Assembly: GCF_021390595.1 (NCBI RefSeq)
Contig: NZ_JAJEJR010000002.1
Location: forward strand, 620,001-684,000
DNA length: 64,000 bases
Direction: 5' to 3'
Origin: Paraburkholderia sp. HP33-1
GTDB taxonomy: Bacteria > Pseudomonadota > Gammaproteobacteria > Burkholderiales > Burkholderiaceae
Made by a program: the position numbers and the translations under genes. The notes under the pieces were generated by a model, which worked only from the letters and a program-made list of their open reading frames with translations, ran no database searches and was not told the DNA's origin. Positions 16,525-25,367 of the stretch are shown here, piece after piece (within the stretch, counting starts at the first letter, position 1; the number at the start of each line of letters is the position of its first letter).

Positions 16525-17316
16525 GTGAACATCAAACACCGAGTGATCATCGCCGACGATCACGACCTGTTGCGCAATGGGCTGCGTTCGATGTTATCGG
16601 CGCAAAGCGAGTACGAAGTGGTGGGCGAAGCGCGCGATGGCAAGGAAGCGTGTCAGATGGCGATGTCACTGGCACCCGATCTGATCCTGATGGACCTGTC
16701 GATGCGAGGCATGAACGGCATCGATGCAACGGTGGCCATCAAACGGCGCACGCCGCTCGTGCGCATCATCGCGTTGACCGTGCATCAGAGCGAGGAGTAT
16801 GTGCGCGAAGCGCTGCGTGCGGGCGTCGACGGTTATGTATTGAAGGATGTGTCGTTCGATGAATTGCTCTTCGCGATGCGCACGGTCATGCTGGGCAAGA
16901 AGCATCTGAGCGCGGACGTCTACGGTTTCATGGTGGACCCGTTCGTCACAGGGCGCGAGACCACCGCGCCGAAGAAAGCATGGAGCATGTTGACCGCGCG
17001 CGAGCGCAGCGTGTTGAAGCTGATCGCGGAAGGGCGCACCAATCGACAGGTCGGGCAGTATCTGAATCTGAGCCCGAAGACGATCGAAAAGTACCGCGCG
17101 CGCGTGATGCACAAGCTCGCAATCGAGAACGTGACGGAACTGGTGCTCGCGGCGATCAGCATGGGATTGCTGACGACGCTCGCTTCGAAATGCGCGGAGT
17201 CGGAGAACGACGGCAAACTGCTGCACTTGCCGGTTGCGGGTGTTCATATGCAAGGCGAATCAGCCGAGGTGCACGATGCTGAACTGCCGCGTTTGAGCGG
17301 TACGCAGGCGGGCTAG
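16525..17316 (+). CDS. NarL/FixJ-type response regulator 1
   Basis: DNA-binding response regulator of 263 residues with a GTG start and a strong GAGGAGG ribosome site. The receiver domain (about 4-120) has the acidic pair at 11-12, phosphoacceptor Asp57 (LILMDLSM) and the conserved Lys in GYVLKD. A LuxR-type helix-turn-helix follows at about 150-212 (LTARERSVLKLIAEG and LSPKTIEKYRARV). About 45 extra C-terminal residues of unknown role extend past the usual end. It lies convergent to the histidine kinase at 17337-18482, its probable partner, and is clearly paralogous to the regulator at 19673-20365. It likely controls the copper-oxidase and secretion island. Confidence 0.92.
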   Translation: MNIKHRVIIADDHDLLRNGLRSMLSAQSEYEVVGEARDGKEACQMAMSLAPDLILMDLSMRGMNGIDATVAIKRRTPLVRIIALTVHQSEEYVREALRAGVDGYVLKDVSFDELLFAMRTVMLGKKHLSADVYGFMVDPFVTGRETTAPKKAWSMLTARERSVLKLIAEGRTNRQVGQYLNLSPKTIEKYRARVMHKLAIENVTELVLAAISMGLLTTLASKCAESENDGKLLHLPVAGVHMQGESAEVHDAELPRLSGTQAG

Positions 17317-17336
17317 CAGACGAACAACGACAGGAA

Positions 17337-18482
17337 CTAGATTCGCCAACTGGCCGCGACTTCTGTGCCGCCTTCGCTGCGCGCGCTGACCGAGAACGCA
17401 CCGCCGTGTGCTTCGACGCGATTCTGCATGCCGGTCAGGCCGAGCCCGTTCGAGTGGGCATCGCTGCCACTTAGCGGATGCATGTCATAGCCGCTTCCGT
17501 CGTCGCGAATCGACAGCAGCAGCGTCGTTGCATCGCCTTGCAGATCGACGTGAACCTCCGACGCAGCCGCATGACTGATGATGTTATTGAGCGCTTCCTG
17601 CACGACACGAAAGATGTCCGCTTTCAGGTGATCGGGTATATCCCCGTCCTCGATGCCGCACGCAAACACGACGCGCAATCGTTCGCTGCTTTGCTCCACA
17701 CGCCTGCATAGCGTGCTCAACGCGGCGGGCAGCCCAAGCCTCTGTAGCGCGAGCGGCCGCAATTCTCCGCAGATCTGCCGCATCTCACCGATCGTGTCGC
17801 GTATCTGCAGAACAGTCGCATCGAGCAGTTGCGCGGCGTCGTCGACCTGGCCGCGACGCAGGCGCATGCGCGCATCTTCGACCATCAGTTTGATCAACGT
17901 CAGCGCCTGACCCATGCCATCGTGAAGCTCAGCGGCCAGGCGTTCGCGTTCATGCTGCTGGCCCATGCTCAGCCAGGTCGCTCGCCTGTGTTGGGCATCG
18001 TCATGCCATTCAGCATTTGCAGCCGATCGCGAAATCTCTTCCGCAGGCACTACAACAGGCTCAACGAACAGCGTTAGCCGCAGTGGTCCGCCCGAGGCAT
18101 CCGATGCCAAGGTCTGCTGATACACATGAAACGACGTACGTCGGCCGGTCCTGTCGGTGAGCGTCACATCGAACGAACGGAACGCTTCATCGGTGCCGCC
18201 GCACAGGTGCATTTCGACGGCAGCGCGGTCTTCATCATGCGCGAAGCCGGCGAGTTGTTTGCCGACGAGATCCGCACTCGCGTAACCCAGCAGCGCCGCA
18301 GCGCTGCGATTCACGCTGACGATTGCACCGTCGCACGTCGTGACTGCAAGCGCGGCGCCGCGTGCGTCACTGACGTGGGCCGCCGGCGGCTGCACGCGCC
18401 GCACCGAGCTGCCCAGCTTGCGCATTGCATCGATCAGATCGCGCAGCCTCAGGGGTGGTTCAGGCGGCGGGATGGCATACAT
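17337..18482 (-). CDS. Cytoplasmic PAS-HisKA_3 histidine kinase (NarX/LiaS-type output)
   Basis: Sensor kinase of 381 residues. I chose the ATG at 18482, preceded by GGGAG, because the longer open frame upstream runs antisense through the copper-chaperone gene. A PAS-like domain spans about 40-145 (VNRSAAALLGYASADLVG). The HisKA_3 dimerisation motif ERERLAAELHDGMGQAL places phospho-accepting His187, and the ATPase domain shows NN in VVQEALNNIISHA and a G-rich DDGSGYDM box. There is no transmembrane segment, so it should sense an internal signal (redox, gas or small molecule through PAS). It pairs naturally with the two NarL-type regulators at 16525 and 19673. Confidence 0.9.
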   Translation of the reverse strand: MYAIPPPEPPLRLRDLIDAMRKLGSSVRRVQPPAAHVSDARGAALAVTTCDGAIVSVNRSAAALLGYASADLVGKQLAGFAHDEDRAAVEMHLCGGTDEAFRSFDVTLTDRTGRRTSFHVYQQTLASDASGGPLRLTLFVEPVVVPAEEISRSAANAEWHDDAQHRRATWLSMGQQHERERLAAELHDGMGQALTLIKLMVEDARMRLRRGQVDDAAQLLDATVLQIRDTIGEMRQICGELRPLALQRLGLPAALSTLCRRVEQSSERLRVVFACGIEDGDIPDHLKADIFRVVQEALNNIISHAAASEVHVDLQGDATTLLLSIRDDGSGYDMHPLSGSDAHSNGLGLTGMQNRVEAHGGAFSVSARSEGGTEVAASWRI

Positions 18483-18621
18483 GGGTGCTCCCGACTGGTT
18501 GAGCCTCGATATTCCCAAGCCTTGGGCAAATTGTAGGCCGCGACATGGTTCCGACACAACGGGGCATATGCATGCATCACGCACGGGGAATACTGACACT
18601 GCGAACGGCGGGGTATCCCGT

Positions 18622-18640
18622 AGGTAGAGGTCTCCTACCT
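18622..18640. promoter_or_regulatory. Inverted repeat AGGTAG-N7-CTACCT upstream of copper chaperone gene
   Basis: Perfect six-base arms lie 119 nt before the chaperone start, in the gap shared with the divergent kinase gene. The TACC core resembles NarL-family half-sites, and a related TACCCAT heptamer sits upstream of gspG at 20389-20395. It is a candidate operator for the neighbouring regulators. Confidence 0.3.
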
Positions 18641-18758
18641 TGCTTTGGGGGGATTCATCCAGTGACACCTCAAACGCGATTGACGAGACTGGGTAAGCAA
18701 AGGCGAGAAGCGTGCCGTGCCGGGCCGCAGCCTGTTGCGTCACGAAGAGGAGGTCGCG

Positions 18759-19649
18759 ATGAATACCCACAAGCTCGTAGTCGCTGCGCTCATTCTGACA
18801 GGCGTGGGACTGACCGCGCAAGCGGCGCTGAGCGCCGAGTCCGAACCGATGCCCGCAGCCGATGCCGGAATGGCGGCGCAACATCACGATGCCTCGATGA
18901 ACATGGACTCCGCGAAAGGCGAGGACGCGATCGCGGATGCCGTTGCAAACGATACCGCGGGGCAAAGCGTCCACGCGATGCCAATGGATATGCCGATGGA
19001 CGACATGGCGATGCCGGAAGGTCACGACGCAGCCGCTGCGCACGACGCGAAGCCGGCTCAGAACATGGACGACAAGGACACCACGGACAAACTCCACTCC
19101 ATGTCCGGCGAGCAGGACATGCACGCGCACCATCACAACATGGCGCCGGGCACGACCCGCACCACAGTGGACTACACGGTGCCACCCGTGACGCTCGTGC
19201 GCGCCGACGGCAAGTCCGTTTCGCTCGTGGATGAGCTGAACGATGGCCGCCCCGTCGTCCTGACTTTCATCTACACCTCGTGCACGACGATCTGCCCGAT
19301 GGTCAGCCAGACCTTCGAACAGCTGCAGGATGAACTGGGCAGCGAGCGCGACAAGGTGCATTTCGTATCGATCTCGATCGATCCGGAACAGGACACGCCC
19401 GCACGTCTGAGAGCCTATGCAGAACGCTTCGGCGCAGGCCCGCAATGGCAGTACTACACAGGCACCGTCGATGCGAGCATCGCCGCGCAACGCGCATTCA
19501 ACGTCTATCGCGGCGACAAGATGAATCACACTGCCGTCGCATTCTTGCGCGCCGCGCCTGGCAAGCCGTGGCTGCGTCTGGATGGTCCCGCGACACCCGG
19601 CGAACTGCTCAGCGCGTATCACGAAGTCGTCGCCAGCAACGGATCGTGA
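18759..19649 (+). CDS. SCO1/SenC-family copper chaperone with Met/His-rich linker
   Basis: Exported thioredoxin-fold protein of 296 residues, signal peptide ending near residue 26, AGAGGAGG ribosome site. The SCO domain spans about 138-292 and has the copper-binding Cys175 and Cys179 (TSCTTIC) and the partner histidine at His257 (KMNHTAV), the three classical SCO ligands. Between signal and domain lies an unusually long segment (about 30-130) packed with Met and His, such as MDMPMDDMAM and MHAHHHNM, which looks like a copper-collecting tether. SCO proteins load copper into oxidases or keep their cysteines reduced. Located beside the multicopper proteins, it most likely metallates them. Divergent from the kinase gene and followed 23 nt later by a regulator gene. 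Confidence 0.92.
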   Translation: MNTHKLVVAALILTGVGLTAQAALSAESEPMPAADAGMAAQHHDASMNMDSAKGEDAIADAVANDTAGQSVHAMPMDMPMDDMAMPEGHDAAAAHDAKPAQNMDDKDTTDKLHSMSGEQDMHAHHHNMAPGTTRTTVDYTVPPVTLVRADGKSVSLVDELNDGRPVVLTFIYTSCTTICPMVSQTFEQLQDELGSERDKVHFVSISIDPEQDTPARLRAYAERFGAGPQWQYYTGTVDASIAAQRAFNVYRGDKMNHTAVAFLRAAPGKPWLRLDGPATPGELLSAYHEVVASNGS

Positions 19650-19672
19650 ACCCAGCGTGCGGAGGTGTCAAA

Positions 19673-20365
19673 GTGGCGAAGATCCACCGGGTGTTGATCG
19701 TCGACGATCAACCGCTGCTGCGCGGCGGCCTCTGTTCGATGGTGCGCGCGTTGCCGCTCTATAGCGTGGCGGGCGAGGCGGGCGACGGCAGCGAGGCGTG
19801 CAGTCTCGCCGCGACGTTGCTGCCCGATCTGATCCTGATGGATCTGTCGATGCCCGGCAAGAGCGGCGTCGAAGCGATCGCGCATATCAAGAGGCATTTT
19901 CCGCAGATACGGATCATCGCGCTGACCATTCATTCGAGCGATCTGCATATGCGCAGGGCACTGGCGGCTGGTGTCGACGGCTACGTCCTCAAGGATGCGT
20001 CGTTCGACGAACTTGTCGAAGCGATGCGCCTCGTCATGCTCGGCCAGCGCAATGCGACGCTCGACGCATACGGCGCGCGGCACGACGAATCACTCGGTCT
20101 TGCGTCGAACCTGCAGCATACGCAGACCTGGGGTGCGCTGACGAGCCGCGAGCGGACCGTGCTGCGCCTCGTCGCGGAAGGATGCACGAACCGCGAAGTA
20201 GGCGAGCAGTTGCGCCTGAGCCCGAAAACCATCGAAAAACATCGTGCAAGTCTGATGCGCAAGCTCGGCGTATCGAATGCGACGGGACTCGTGCACGCGG
20301 CTCTCGATCTTGGCGTGCTCGCGTTACCCGACGACGCGACAGATGGGGCGAAGTACTTCATCTGA
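19673..20365 (+). CDS. NarL/FixJ-type response regulator 2
   Basis: Response regulator of 230 residues, GTG start after GGAGGTG, 23 nt downstream of the copper chaperone and probably co-transcribed with it. The receiver domain has the acidic residues near 11-12, phosphoacceptor Asp57 (LILMDLSMPG) and GYVLKD. The LuxR helix-turn-helix has LTSRERTVLRLVAEG and LSPKTIEKHRASL. It aligns end to end with the regulator at 16525, differing mainly by the missing C-terminal extension, so the two arose by duplication. It lies just upstream of the secretion operon and is a good candidate to control it. Confidence 0.92.
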   Translation: MAKIHRVLIVDDQPLLRGGLCSMVRALPLYSVAGEAGDGSEACSLAATLLPDLILMDLSMPGKSGVEAIAHIKRHFPQIRIIALTIHSSDLHMRRALAAGVDGYVLKDASFDELVEAMRLVMLGQRNATLDAYGARHDESLGLASNLQHTQTWGALTSRERTVLRLVAEGCTNREVGEQLRLSPKTIEKHRASLMRKLGVSNATGLVHAALDLGVLALPDDATDGAKYFI

Positions 20366-20381
20366 GCCCAAAAAAACTGGA

Positions 20382-20421
20382 GGGTCTTTACCCATCCGTT
20401 TGCACGAGTCTCCCTACTTAG
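20382..20421 (+). promoter_or_regulatory. NarL-like half-sites before the secretion operon
   Basis: Contains GGGT-CTTT-ACCC (20382-20393) overlapping TACCCAT, an exact match to the NarL heptamer TACYYMT. A one-mismatch copy, TACTTAG, lies at 20415-20421. Both sit about 80-120 nt before gspG. Candidate regulator binding region; no clear -35/-10 pair was identified. Confidence 0.25.
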
Positions 20422-20501
20422 CGGGCATGCCGGTGTGAACAAGAATGCACTTAGGCGTCTTCGCAGTTGAAGGCGCAGCAGTCCACAGGGAGGACAACAA
20501 C

Positions 20502-20969
20502 ATGAGCGACATCCGGTTCATGTCCCCGTCCAGCAGCGACGTCGAGAGCCGTCTACAGAAGCACGCACGCCAGCGTGGCTTTACGCTGCTCGAACTGCTG
20601 GTGGTGATGGTCATCATCGGCCTGCTGGCGGGTCTGGTCGCGCCTCGCTACTTCGAGCAGATCGGCAAGTCGAATACGAAGATCGCACATGCGCAGATCG
20701 ATTCGCTCGGCAAGGCTCTCGATCAATACCGGCTCGACGTCGGCCAGTACCCAACCACGGAGGAGGGCTTGCAGGCGCTGATGGCGAAGCCGCAGGACGC
20801 GCCGCACTGGAGCGGCCCTTATCTGCAGAAAGCCGTGCCGCTCGATCCGTGGGATCGCCCCTATCAGTACCGGTCGCCCGGCGAGCATGGCGACTATGAC
20901 CTGTACACCTATGGCAAGGGCGGTCAGCCAGGCGGTACGGGCGAGAGCGCGACCGTGTCGTCGTGGTGA
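20502..20969 (+). CDS. gspG: Major pseudopilin GspG
   Basis: Pseudopilin of 155 residues. The ATG at 20502 is chosen over an in-frame ATG 57 nt upstream because AGGGAGG lies at the right distance. The prepilin cleavage site is G26/F27 (RGFTLLELLVVMVI) with Glu31 at mature position 5. The C-terminal half has the GspG signature: YPTTEEGLQAL, the GPYL and LDPWDRPYQY elements and a glycine-rich end. It builds the periplasmic pseudopilus of a type II secretion system after cleavage by a prepilin peptidase that is not encoded in this window. First gene of a tightly packed operon to 30490. Confidence 0.93.
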   Translation: MSDIRFMSPSSSDVESRLQKHARQRGFTLLELLVVMVIIGLLAGLVAPRYFEQIGKSNTKIAHAQIDSLGKALDQYRLDVGQYPTTEEGLQALMAKPQDAPHWSGPYLQKAVPLDPWDRPYQYRSPGEHGDYDLYTYGKGGQPGGTGESATVSSW

Positions 20970-21012
20970 GCATGGCGAGAACAGAACCGGAAGCAAGGCA
21001 AGGAGAAGCGAC

Positions 21013-22215
21013 GTGAAGTATGTGCTGCGTGTCTTCGATACCAACGGATCGGTGCAGACGGTGCGCGTCGAAAGCGATTCGACGACGGCAGCGGCAGCGA
21101 TCGCGCGGGCACGCGGTTGGCGCGTGGTGTCGGTGCGCGGCGAACGCGCAGGCGCCCGGATGCGCCTTCGCGCACCCACGATCGCACGCGGCAAGTTCAA
21201 CGTCGAGCTCTTCGCACGCGAACTCGCGGCGCTGCTGGCGGCGGGCGTCGGTGTCGTCGATGCGTTGCGTACGCTCGCGAGCAACGAGCGGCGCGAGGGT
21301 TCCGCCGCGGTTTATCGCGGACTGTTGCGGCGGCTCGAAGAGGGGCAGTCGTTATCCGCGGCGCTCGAACAGGCTAGCGATGTCTTTCCGCCCGTGCTCG
21401 TCGCCTGCGTGAAAGCGAGCGAGCAGACGGGCGGTCTCGCGGACAGCCTCACGCGCTATTCGCGCAACAGCGCGATGTTGCATGAGCTGCGCGGCCGCGT
21501 GGTGTCGGCAGCGATCTATCCGACGGTCCTGCTGGGGGTGGGTGCGGTAGTCGTGATCTTTCTGTTGGGCTTCGTCGTCCCGCGCTTCGCGACGCTGCTC
21601 GAACATAGCGGACGCGAACTACCGCTTCTTTCTCAATGGCTGATCGCGTGGGGCAGCATGGTTCACGCGCACGGCCGGGAACTCGCGATCGCTTTCGCAG
21701 TGCTGGTGCTCACGGCAGCCATCATGCTGCGCCGTCCGTCCGCGCGCGAATGGATCGCCGATCGCATTCTCGCCTTGCCGGGCATCGGCCAGTACATTCG
21801 CGTGTTCCGTCAATCGCAGTTTTATCGCACGACGGCGATGCTCGTCGACGGCGGCATTCCCGCCCTGCGCGCGTTCGATCTTGCCCGCGGTCTCGTCGGA
21901 CGTTCCGATCAGGCTGCCCTTGGCCGCGCGCTCGATCAGGTACGCAACGGCGCGAAGATTTCCGATGCGTTCCAGCAGGCCTCGCTCGCCGATGCAATCA
22001 CGTATCGGCTGCTGACCGTCGCGGAAAAGACGGGCGGACTCGGCCCCGTGCTCGACCGGATCGCGGCGTTTCAGGAAGCGCAGGTCGCGCGCGCAATCGA
22101 TCTGATCTCACGGCTGATCGAGCCGGCGATGATGATCTTCATCGGCATCGTGATCGGCGGCATCGTCGTGCTGATGTATATGCCGATCTTCGAAATCGCA
22201 TCGAGCGTTCAATAG
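21013..22215 (+). CDS. gspF: Type II secretion inner membrane platform protein GspF
   Basis: Platform protein of 400 residues. The GTG at 21013 with AGGAGA upstream is preferred to an in-frame ATG inside gspG. Two T2SSF repeats (about 65-190 and 265-390) are visible, with FARELAALLAAG and a second FYRTTAMLVDGG copy, and a transmembrane segment follows each repeat (for example VVVIFLLGFVVP). It would sit at the core of the inner membrane assembly and couple the GspE ATPase to the pseudopilus. Lies 43 nt after gspG and 14 nt before gspE. Confidence 0.93.
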   Translation: MKYVLRVFDTNGSVQTVRVESDSTTAAAAIARARGWRVVSVRGERAGARMRLRAPTIARGKFNVELFARELAALLAAGVGVVDALRTLASNERREGSAAVYRGLLRRLEEGQSLSAALEQASDVFPPVLVACVKASEQTGGLADSLTRYSRNSAMLHELRGRVVSAAIYPTVLLGVGAVVVIFLLGFVVPRFATLLEHSGRELPLLSQWLIAWGSMVHAHGRELAIAFAVLVLTAAIMLRRPSAREWIADRILALPGIGQYIRVFRQSQFYRTTAMLVDGGIPALRAFDLARGLVGRSDQAALGRALDQVRNGAKISDAFQQASLADAITYRLLTVAEKTGGLGPVLDRIAAFQEAQVARAIDLISRLIEPAMMIFIGIVIGGIVVLMYMPIFEIASSVQ

Positions 22216-22229
22216 CAGGCGAGGGCGTC

Positions 22230-23951
22230 ATGGACACGGCGAGCATCGCGAACGGCATCGATGGCACAGGCAGCGTCGATCTGCGCGACGCGTTGCGCGC
22301 GCTCGCCGAGCGGCACGGCTCCGGCATACGCGCGCTCGAAAACCTGTACGCGCAAACGCCCGCCAGCCCCGACGAAGTGCTCGCGCAACTCGCCGCGCAG
22401 TTTCACCTGCGGCCCTTCACGATGCGGCAGCTGAACGGTCTGCAGCCGGACTTCGATATCGTGCCGTTCGTCGAGGCGACGGCGCGTATGTCCATCTGCT
22501 TTCGCGATCCGGATGAGGAGCGTGGCCTGCTGTTCGTGATCGCCGATCCGCTCGACCGGCGCACGCGCGGCAGCATCGAGCAGCGTATGCGTGCGCGGCC
22601 CACCGTGCCTTACCGATGGGCGCTCGCGAGCGTCGGCGATATCACCGCCTGGCTGGCGGTGCGCGAGAAAGACGTGCGCGCGATGGACTCGCTCGCGTTC
22701 GACCAGACGAGCCAGCATGCTGTCGATCCCGCATCGCTCGCGCTGACGTTGCAAGGTATCAGCAACGACGACAGCGCGGTCGTGCGCCTGCTCAATTCGA
22801 CGATCTACGACGCGCTCAAGATGATGGCGAGCGACATTCACCTCGAATGCCGCGCCAATGGCTTGATGATCAAATGCCGCGTGGATGGCGTGCTGACCGT
22901 GGTGGGACGCGTCGAAGGGCGCGATGTCGCCGATCAGGTGCTGTCGCGCGTGAAGGTCATTTCCGAACTCGATATTGCCGAGCGGCGCGTGCCGCAGGAC
23001 GGCCGCTTCAAGGCGGTCTATGCAGGCCGCGAAATCGATTTTCGTGTGTCGATCATGCCCAACCAGTTCGGCGAAGACGCGGTGCTGCGGATTCTCGACC
23101 GTTATCAGCTGTCGCAGGCATCGGGCGGGTTGACGCTCGAAGCGCTGGGTTTCCAGCAGGAAGACGCGCGCTTCATGCGCACGGTCGCCGCGATGCCGTA
23201 CGGCATGCTGCTCGTGACGGGACCGACGGGCAGCGGCAAGACCACGACGCTCTACGCGATCCTCACCGAAATCAACGATGGCCTCGAAAAGATCGTGACC
23301 ATCGAAGATCCCGTCGAGTATCAGTTGGGCGACATCCTGCAGATTCCCGTCAACGAGGCGAAGGGGCTGACCTTCGCGCGCGGGCTTCGCTCGATCTTGC
23401 GTCACGATCCAGACAAGATCATGGTCGGCGAGATCCGCGATCCGGAGACGGCACAAATCGCGGTACAAGCCGCATTGACGGGCCACCAGGTCTTCACCAC
23501 CGTTCACGCGAACAACGTGTTCGACGTGATCGGGCGCTTCACGAATATGGAAGTCGATCCGTACAGCTTCGTTTCCGCGCTGAACGGTGTCGTCGCGCAG
23601 CGGCTATTGAGGCAATGCTGTCCCGATTGCGTCACTGAAGACACCATCAGCGCTGATACCTTGCGGCGCTCGGCCATCGATCCCGATACGGCGGGAGAGT
23701 ATCTGTTCCGGCGCGGTACCGGTTGTGCCGCATGCCGGGGCAGCGGCTATCGCGGGCGTCGTGCGATCGCTGAGGCATTGCGGATGGACGACGAGTTACG
23801 GCAACTGCTGTCGGAACGCGCACCGCTCACGCAGATCAAGGCGGCCGCGATGCGTCAGGGTATGAAGACGCTGCGCGGCTCGGCGATCAGGCTTGTGCGG
23901 CAGGGCGAAACGACCTTGGAGGAGATCAATCGTGTCACCATGGTCGAATGA
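22230..23951 (+). CDS. gspE: Type II secretion ATPase GspE
   Basis: Cytoplasmic assembly ATPase of 573 residues, start at ATG 22230 just after gspF. An N-terminal GspE/PilB domain precedes the motor domain, with Walker A GPTGSGKT near 331-338, an Asp-box region DIHLEC, Walker B IMVGEIRDPETA and a His-box (TVHANN). A tetracysteine zinc module follows (CCPDC and GCAAC), typical of GspE and PilB. It powers pseudopilus extension through GspF. Its last 20 nt overlap the start of the next gene, indicating coupling. Confidence 0.93.
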   Translation: MDTASIANGIDGTGSVDLRDALRALAERHGSGIRALENLYAQTPASPDEVLAQLAAQFHLRPFTMRQLNGLQPDFDIVPFVEATARMSICFRDPDEERGLLFVIADPLDRRTRGSIEQRMRARPTVPYRWALASVGDITAWLAVREKDVRAMDSLAFDQTSQHAVDPASLALTLQGISNDDSAVVRLLNSTIYDALKMMASDIHLECRANGLMIKCRVDGVLTVVGRVEGRDVADQVLSRVKVISELDIAERRVPQDGRFKAVYAGREIDFRVSIMPNQFGEDAVLRILDRYQLSQASGGLTLEALGFQQEDARFMRTVAAMPYGMLLVTGPTGSGKTTTLYAILTEINDGLEKIVTIEDPVEYQLGDILQIPVNEAKGLTFARGLRSILRHDPDKIMVGEIRDPETAQIAVQAALTGHQVFTTVHANNVFDVIGRFTNMEVDPYSFVSALNGVVAQRLLRQCCPDCVTEDTISADTLRRSAIDPDTAGEYLFRRGTGCAACRGSGYRGRRAIAEALRMDDELRQLLSERAPLTQIKAAAMRQGMKTLRGSAIRLVRQGETTLEEINRVTMVE

Positions 23952-24840
23952 ATCGTCGGGCGCGCGTATCAACATCGGTGTCGGTACGCGCGAGATTGCC
24001 GTGGGACCGCGTGCATCACGCTGGACGTGGATGCGCAAATCCACGCCCACGTCCGGACCGTTCTGCGTGCCGATGCCTGAAGCGCAATGCTTCACCGAAG
24101 CAGGCGTATTCAATGGATTGCGTGCCGCGCTGGATCCAGCGCCGGACAAGGAGGCGCCACATGAAAACCGGGCTCCTGCGCACATACGCGGCGCACATAT
24201 CGTGCTCGACGACTTCTGGGGCAATCACGCGATACTGCGCGGCGACTTCCGCTCGTTGCGCGCAAGAGAGGTTGACGAGGTCGCGCGTGCTCATTTCGTT
24301 GACGCCTACGGTGTCGACGCCGAGGAGATCGTGGTGCGCGCGTCCGTGCAGCGCGGCGGCCGCGCGGTGTTCGCGAGTGCGCTGCCGCGTACGCTGGCGG
24401 AAGGGATTCGCGAGGCGGGCGCGTCGGCCGGCGTCGGCGTCCGGACGTTGAAACTGTGTCTGCCTGAAATGCTCAACCGCGCGCTCGACAAGATGCCGCG
24501 GGCGAGCGCGATGCTGATCTTCGCCACGGATGCACTGATGCAGTCCGTACTGATCGAGCCCGGGGGCTGGGTCGGTTATGACGCGCAGCGGTTGTTCGCT
24601 GGCGACGCATGTGATCCGCAACAGATCGCCGTACTCGCAGAGCAGGCTTTCGAGCGCTGCGCGGAACGGACGACAGTGAGACGCGACGAGTGCGAGCTCA
24701 GCCTGTATGGCTTCGATATCGATCCTGCACCGTTGAAAGCGTGCTTTGCGATCGTGACGGCGCTCGCTTCGCCCGTTGTCAATATGGATGACGACACGGG
24801 TGAGAGTTTCGCCCGCCGTTTGCTGGAGTACGCGCAATGA
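23932..24840 (+). CDS. GspL/PilM-position assembly protein, divergent
   Basis: Protein of 302 residues. GTG 23932 with GGAGGAG fits best and overlaps gspE by 20 nt. No clear family motif is seen. The size, the place directly after gspE and before the PilN/GspM-like gene, and patches such as INIGVGTREIAVGP (an actin-like first strand) suggest the cytoplasmic actin-like component equivalent to PilM or the cytoplasmic part of GspL. There is no convincing transmembrane segment, favouring a PilM-like split form in which the membrane part is the next gene. The assignment is by context. Confidence 0.6.
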   Translation: MSPWSNESSGARINIGVGTREIAVGPRASRWTWMRKSTPTSGPFCVPMPEAQCFTEAGVFNGLRAALDPAPDKEAPHENRAPAHIRGAHIVLDDFWGNHAILRGDFRSLRAREVDEVARAHFVDAYGVDAEEIVVRASVQRGGRAVFASALPRTLAEGIREAGASAGVGVRTLKLCLPEMLNRALDKMPRASAMLIFATDALMQSVLIEPGGWVGYDAQRLFAGDACDPQQIAVLAEQAFERCAERTTVRRDECELSLYGFDIDPAPLKACFAIVTALASPVVNMDDDTGESFARRLLEYAQ

Positions 24841-25367
24841 TCAGCTCGCTCGATATCGACTTCGCTCGCAACGGGCCGCGTATCGCACCGGCCGGTCTGC
24901 TCCTGCTCTGCGTTGCGCTCGCGCTAGTGCTCGTAAGCGGTGTGCGTCTCTGGCAAGCCTATGACGAGAACGCCGAGATGCAAACGCGAGTGGACGAAGA
25001 GCGCCACCGTTCGTTCGCAAAGTCCCATCCCGTCAAGAAGCAGGCGACACCCGCCGCGTTGCTCGCCGAAAAGCAAAACCTCGCGGTGCTGCGGGAACTG
25101 ACAGTGCCGTGGCAAGACTTGCTGTCAATCGTCGAAGACTATCCGGAGCATGATGTCGCGCTGATCGGTATCGACCAGAACCCGGTGCAGAGCCAGGTCC
25201 GTATCACGGCTGAGGCGAAGAACTTCGACTCGATGATTGCGTACCTGCGCTATCTGCAATCGAGCAAGCTGCTGCGCGAGGCGGTACTCAACGATCAACA
25301 GGTCGAAGCGAATGTGCCGGGCACACCCGTGCGCTTTCAGATCACCGCTGTCTGGAGCCGATCATGA
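24837..25367 (+). CDS. PilN/GspM-like inner membrane assembly protein
   Basis: Protein of 176 residues, ATGA overlap with the gene before. A short cytoplasmic N-terminus with DIDFARN is followed by one transmembrane segment (about 17-38) and a periplasmic coiled and alpha-beta domain, the plan of PilN and of the GspL C-terminus. The residues after the membrane segment are charged and helical. It probably links the PilM-like protein to the PilO-like partner in the inner membrane ring. Confidence 0.65.
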   Translation: MISSLDIDFARNGPRIAPAGLLLLCVALALVLVSGVRLWQAYDENAEMQTRVDEERHRSFAKSHPVKKQATPAALLAEKQNLAVLRELTVPWQDLLSIVEDYPEHDVALIGIDQNPVQSQVRITAEAKNFDSMIAYLRYLQSSKLLREAVLNDQQVEANVPGTPVRFQITAVWSRS

